NCBI GenBank assembly: GCA_007258455.2
Contig: VDFB02344382.1
Span: 62,001 to 126,000, forward strand
DNA length: 64,000 bases
Direction: 5' to 3'
Source: Sequoia sempervirens
Lineage: Eukaryota; Streptophyta; Pinopsida; Cupressales; Cupressaceae
Shown: piece by piece, positions 60,116-64,000 of the stretch
Layout of the letters: every line of letters begins with the position of its first letter
Position numbering within the stretch: the first letter of the stretch is position 1
The notes under the pieces: generated by a model
The model's database searches: none
What the model saw: only the letters and a program-made list of their open reading frames with translations
Told to the model about the DNA's origin: nothing
Program-made: the position numbers and the translations under genes

Positions 60116-60501
60116 TTAAAGCTCGATCACATCCGCTAGGAAATTAGAAACAGTGTCCCAGTTCGGTGCATCTATACTATCTTAAGGCAATATTCCGATT
60201 CTCCAAGATCTCTTCGCCTTTTGTGATCAAACCTAGAGGATCTTTCACTTCTTCAGTTGCTTTATGAGTTTTGTTCTTGAAAAACATCGCTACTCCAAAA
60301 GATGACTCACAAATTTGATAACTTGGCGGCTCTGCAACTTTATGCTTTTGACACTTCGCTTGATTTCCAATAGAAAAGTATTGCACAACTCTTTTTGATA
60401 CCTTTCCTTTTCTCATATCACACCTCTCATTCTTCAGCTGAGATGATGAAGTTGTGACATAGTGCTGATTTGGTCTTAAACTCGAGGGGAGTGTATTCCA
60501 T
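60116..60501 (-). pseudogene. Gene remnant of element C
   Basis: ATG at 60501 opens with MEYTPREFKTKSALCHNFI, clearly the N-terminus of the element A protein, followed quickly by a stop. The C-terminal end, DSIDAPNWDTVSNFLADVIE with TAA at 60116-60118, matches A (DTVSNFLADVIEI). Between them is only about 280 bp, so most of the body is deleted and the ends are in different frames. Regions upstream and downstream are well conserved with A. Confidence 0.72.
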
Positions 60502-60559
60502 ATTGAAAACCTTGAAGAATGACTGTAAACTCGCCTATGTTCAGACAAGTTTTGAGCAA

Positions 60560-61080
60560 CTTTCTATTTTTAGAATGCTGGTTTTTCGTCTTCAAACGGA
60601 CAAATTTTTGAGAAATTTTTCTGAGATATGGGTTTTGTTCAGAATATCGATGGAAGACAACCCAGATCGTCGTTTTTTGAAAATTTTGAATTTTGCCTGA
60701 AAAAGCAGCAAACCTAATTTCTTCAATTTTTCACCGAAAAAGCTGGCACCTGGGTTTTGTTCAGAATACAATTAAAAATGGACCCAGTTGATTAGATTTG
60801 AAAAATACTGATGGCTGATCGAAAAAGCAGCCAATCCTAGGTTTTTGAACTTTCTTGAAAAAAGCTGTGATATGGGTTTTCTTTAGAAGACTGATTGGCA
60901 AGGACCCAGATGGTTGAAATTTGAATGCATTGAGGTTTTCACGGACATGCAAAATAAAAGCACTTGCTGCAACTTGATGAAGTTCTTGAAAAATTCTTCA
61001 GAAGATTAAGGCAAAAAGACCCAGATGATTGAAAAATGGAATGCCTTGGTCTTCATCTTGAAAAGTTTGATCTTCTGGAT
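60560..61080 (-). repeat. Leader array 1 of element C
   Basis: About four to five diverged units of roughly 110 bp with GGGTTTTGTTCAGAA, then GACCCAGATG(G/A)TTG phrases, collinear with 12990-13520 in element A. It precedes the gene start on the minus strand. Confidence 0.65.
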
Positions 61081-61399
61081 GAAAAAAGCTTGAAAAAGCA
61101 AAGGTTTATGTTGCTGGTCTGAAAAATATGATGAAAAACCAGCAAGCTACATTCTTGAATCTTGAAAAATTTCTTCAAACTTGTTGCTCCAACTTTCTCC
61201 CTTGAAGGCTACCTGCAAAAATAATGAAAATAACATAAAAGAAAGATGTTAAATAGACTTAGGGCTTTGTTTTTGCTTTGCTTTCTTTTGCTTTTATCTC
61301 CAAAACCCTAAAATCTCTGTTCAATGTATTTGGACGCCATCTTCCCTCACTTTGCAATTTTGAAACCTTTTGAAAATCTCAAAAAATTCTCTAAGGCAT

Positions 61400-62640
61400 G
61401 AGAAGTTGGGCACCCTTTCTCTCCAGGGGCGCCCACTTCCTCCAGTGTTAACCAAAATTTAGACATTTTCAACTTTTCACCATATTGACCTCCAACTTTG
61501 CCTCTGATTTCCCGTTCGCAGATTGATCGGACAGGCAAGCTGAAAGATTCATCACGGAGCTAGACTGATTCTGAGAAGGATGTTCTGGAGGAGTATTTGT
61601 CTAAAAACTTGATCTTGACCTTTGAATTCATGGGATCCTTTTCCTTCGAGGGGCTCCGAACTTTCATAGTGTTAGCCATTTTTCTGATCTTCAATTTCTT
61701 CATTAACTCCTCTTCTACAGATGATTTCGTCGAATCTGGTGTTTCAGGCGTCGGATCGACTGACGGTTGTGCTCATCGCGAAGCTGACGAAGAATGAGAA
61801 GGGGTCTTCTGGAAGAGATTTTGTTGGAAAGTGAAATTTGACCCTTCAAAAGTTTGGGCGCCCTTCTTGGTTGGGGGCGCCCATGTTCACTAGACTTGGT
61901 CATTTTTACACTTTTTCTATGTCTGCTTCTGAACCTTGGTTTTTAGCCTTCATCGGACCCTCTGTTTGGTGCTTCAAATCTAGCGACTGCGACATCTGAT
62001 TGACGTGCTGAATATCTCGTTGGAAAGCTGGATCAATTGTGAAGAGATCTCGTTAGACACTCGTCTGCAAATTCATCTGTTGGGACCCTTGAAAACTTGG
62101 GCGCCCTTCTTTACCAGGGGTGCCCACTTTGTCCATACTTAGCCATTTTTACTGATTTTCATCTTCAAGTCTGAAACCTTCATTCTGTACCTTCATCTTC
62201 GATCTGAATCTGCAGGATGTTAAACAGTCGGACGTGCTGACAAAGACAGGCATCGCGAAGCTGGCAGGATACTGAAAAGATCAAACATATTCTTGAACCC
62301 TAAAGATTGAATTAGCCCCTTCAAAAAGTTGGGCGCCCTTCTTCACCAGGGGCGCCCAAAATCTCAACACAGTCAAATTTTGATATTTTCAATTTTTTCT
62401 CGTTCTGACTTCAGTGCGTATCTCCCCTGTTCGTCGCTGAATTCCAGATGACTGAGTAATCTGATAACTACACCGCTGAATTCATTGCAAAGCTGACAAA
62501 GAACTGAACAACATTGACTAGAAGCACAAACCCTAATTCTGACATTTGGTGCCCTAAAAAGATGGGCGCCTTTCTTCAACAGGGGCGCCCAAACTTGCCA
62601 GTGTTAGAAAATTTTCATCTTCTTTCAATTTTCTTTCTCG
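61400..62640. repeat. GGGCGCCC hairpin array of element C
   Basis: Six units starting near 61408, 61632, 61856, 62099, 62331 and 62564 (spacing 224-243 bp). Most have a pair of near-palindromic GGGCGCCC motifs about 25 bp apart around CTTC-rich spacers, then (C)TTAGCCA, later GCGAAGCTGAC and CTAAAAAG. It is the best-preserved copy of the array also seen in A and B. Confidence 0.78.
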
Positions 62641-63737
62641 TTCTTCGTGCATGTTCATCGTTTCACCTTCTGCTGGAAGTTTAAGTGCTGAAATTGACAC
62701 CTGGCAGTCGGATGACCTCCATTGATGATCTCAGAGTTCCAGATATGCTTCTGAAAAGCAGAATAGACCCACTAGGGAAAAACTGATTATTTTGAGATTC
62801 TGATTGCACCAGTCTGATATGGACGTATTTTGAGCCAATCAAAATCAGTTTGGACCCTAACGGACCAACTTTCTATTTTTAGAAAATTTTGCCAGTGTCT
62901 ATTTCGAAAGAAACCCAGAAAAACCCAGAAAACATTACTATTTCGAGAAAATTTCTAAAAATAGCAGTTTTCCTAAATTTAGGGATGAAAAATTGAGATC
63001 TGGGTTTTGTAGGTTAAGTTGCTCTGAGCAGACCCAGATCGTCAAAATTTGAAAATTGTGTTTTAACCCCTCATGCAAGACATGCACACCCAAATTTTGA
63101 CCTTTTTGACAGGTTTGACAAGAATTTTACTCATTTCTTCAAAATGTCTAAGTGTAACAAAAATTTTAATTTTGGGGTACAACAAAGTGGTGACAGATAA
63201 TGCAGCAAATTATGTTGCTGCTGGTAGATTATTGATGGAGAGGCACCCAACTATATTTTGGACTCCATGTGCCGCCCATTGCATTGACCTCATGATGGAG
63301 GATCTTGGCAAGCTCCCATGGATAAAAACATGTATAGAATCAGCAAGAAACATTTGCAAATTTGTTTACAATCATGCATGGGTGCTTCACCTTATGAGGC
63401 AATACACGGGGTTGAGGGAGTTGTCTCGTCCTGGCATCACTCGGTTTGCATCAAATTTTATCATGTTGCAATCCTTGATTTGGTCAAGGGCACCTTTGAG
63501 GCGCATGTTTGCTTGTGAGGAGTGGTCTTCCTCATCCTTTTCTACAAGCATTGCAGGGATTGCTGTGGCTGATTGCATATTTGATGAGGCAGGGTTTTGG
63601 ACACCAGCAGATGAGATTGTGAAGGTAACATTTAATTCTTTATTATGTTTTAATTTTTAATCATATGTTACTTTTATTTGTTCATTTTTGTTCACAGTCA
63701 CACTTACTTATTTGTGAAACATGTTTGCACTTTGCAG

Positions 63738-64000
63738 TTTATTGAGCCCTTGCTAATTCTCCTACGAGTTGCAGATGGGGAGAAGCCCGCAATGGGCTAC
63801 ATATATGAGGGCATGGATAGGGCCAAAGAGGCCATTAGATCAGTCTATGGTGGAGTTGATGATAAGTATCGTCCCATTTGGGAGATCATTGATAGGAGAT
63901 GGCAAAACCAACTCCATAGGCCCATCCATGCAGCCGCATGTTTCCTAAATCCGGCCTTCCACTTCCACTGTGATCTCCATGCAGATAGAGAAATTCTTAG
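63738..64000 (+). CDS. hAT2 transposase, exon 4 (partial at window edge)
   Basis: Acceptor TTTGCAG. Encodes FIEPLLILLRVADGEKPAMG, then MDRAKEAIRSVYGGVDDKY and WEIIDRRWQNQLHRPIHAAA, the region before the hATC domain, as in hAT1 exon 1681-1258. Open to the window end. Confidence 0.85.

Larger units (their letters stand above)
59185..63184 (-). mobile_element. Giant LTR-like element C, duplication AAGTG
   Basis: Exactly 4000 bp, TGTTGGCGT to GGGGTACAACA, flanked by AAGTG at 59180-59184 and 63185-63189. It interrupts a coding exon, so its ends are certain. Minus-strand order: terminus; six GGGCGCCC units (62640 to 61400); second array (61080 to 60560); short gene (60501 to 60116); TATA (59888-59877); AATAAA (about 59632); terminus. 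No repeated terminal sequence inside, no PBS, no pol. Confidence 0.9.
59066..63624 (+). pseudogene. hAT2 transposase, exon 3, split by element C
   Basis: 59066-59184 encodes DTVFIKSIDASPQFKNATYL and on to EENVVQV. Element C plus its duplicated AAGTG occupies 59185-63189. The exon resumes in the same frame at 63190 with TDNAANYVAAGRLLMERHPT, then FWTPCAAHCIDLMMEDLGKL, containing the second catalytic Asp (TDNA) and the conserved C..H region. Acceptor TTTTCAG, donor AAG|GTAACA at 63624. The only lesion in view is the insertion. Confidence 0.85.
57286..64000 (+). mobile_element. hAT DNA transposon (hAT2), runs off the window
   Basis: Plus-strand hAT with GC-rich subterminal repeats at its 5' end, a spliced transposase gene and no stop in the visible exons apart from the inserted element C. 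The start is placed where element D coding sequence gives way to ACTCGCC repeats; the terminal inverted repeat and 8-bp duplication cannot be tested because the 3' end is outside. Same transposase family as hAT1 but far better preserved. Confidence 0.82.

Noticed and set aside
33708..64000. Next PUS3 exon (conserved Trp-His-Gln-Val-Arg type segment)
   Set aside because: Scanned for its coding pattern on the plus strand and found no convincing match; a cDNA alignment is needed.

Overview
This is nuclear DNA of a seed plant with a very large, transposon-filled genome. A conifer or other gymnosperm fits best: one conserved housekeeping gene has introns of 13 kb or more, nearly everything else is nested retrotransposon debris, and there is no compact gene space. 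The species assignment is inference.

The only host gene I recognise is a PUS3/DEG1-like tRNA pseudouridine synthase (TruA family) on the + strand. Three exons are visible (20344-20443, 33387-33447, 33577-33707), joined in compatible phase. The intron after the first is 12.9 kb and full of transposons. No upstream exon was found in the first 20 kb and no downstream exon in the last 30 kb, so the whole window may lie inside this one gene.

Layout: 1-396 edge of a Gypsy-type LTR; 0.6-5.6 kb a decayed hAT transposon (- strand) split by a solo Copia LTR; 6.4-16.3 kb a solo LTR split by giant element A; 16.9-19.1 kb a solo LTR; 20.8-25.6 kb giant element B; 26.4-27.7 kb a collapsed LTR element that keeps its primer-binding site; 28.1-32.2 kb a truncated Copia element with mutated catalytic residues; 32.2-32.8 kb a Gypsy protease fragment; 34.2-41.4 kb a solo LTR holding a 5.2 kb gag-protease-only Gypsy element; 42.2-43.2 kb a possible Copia-type LTR; 43.3-47.8 kb PPR-derived repeats split by a solo LTR that holds another solo LTR; 47.8-49.6 kb the 3' end of a Gypsy element; 50.9-52.8 kb a Gypsy protease fragment; 53.7-57.3 kb element D; 57.3-64.0 kb a hAT transposon (BED finger, DUF659 core) with element C inserted in an exon. 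Most insertions were bounded exactly by 5-bp target-site duplications and TG...CA ends.

The most unusual content is a family of four giant LTR-like units. A, B and C have TGTTG...CAACA ends and 5-bp duplications but no second LTR. Read along the element they carry a repeat-rich leader with about 5-6 GGGCGCCC hairpin units every 200-240 bp, then a gene for an unrecognised basic, partly coiled-coil protein, then a TATA box and an AATAAA signal. D is on the other strand, is highly diverged, and matches in its leader and protein. The simplest reading is solo LTRs whose U3 region contains a protein-coding gene, as MMTV does with sag; I know of no plant family described this way. B and C keep both ends of the gene but have lost its middle.

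The transposons do not act together in a pathway; the window records successive nested insertions, loss of elements by LTR-LTR recombination, and decay by point mutation, frameshift and deletion.
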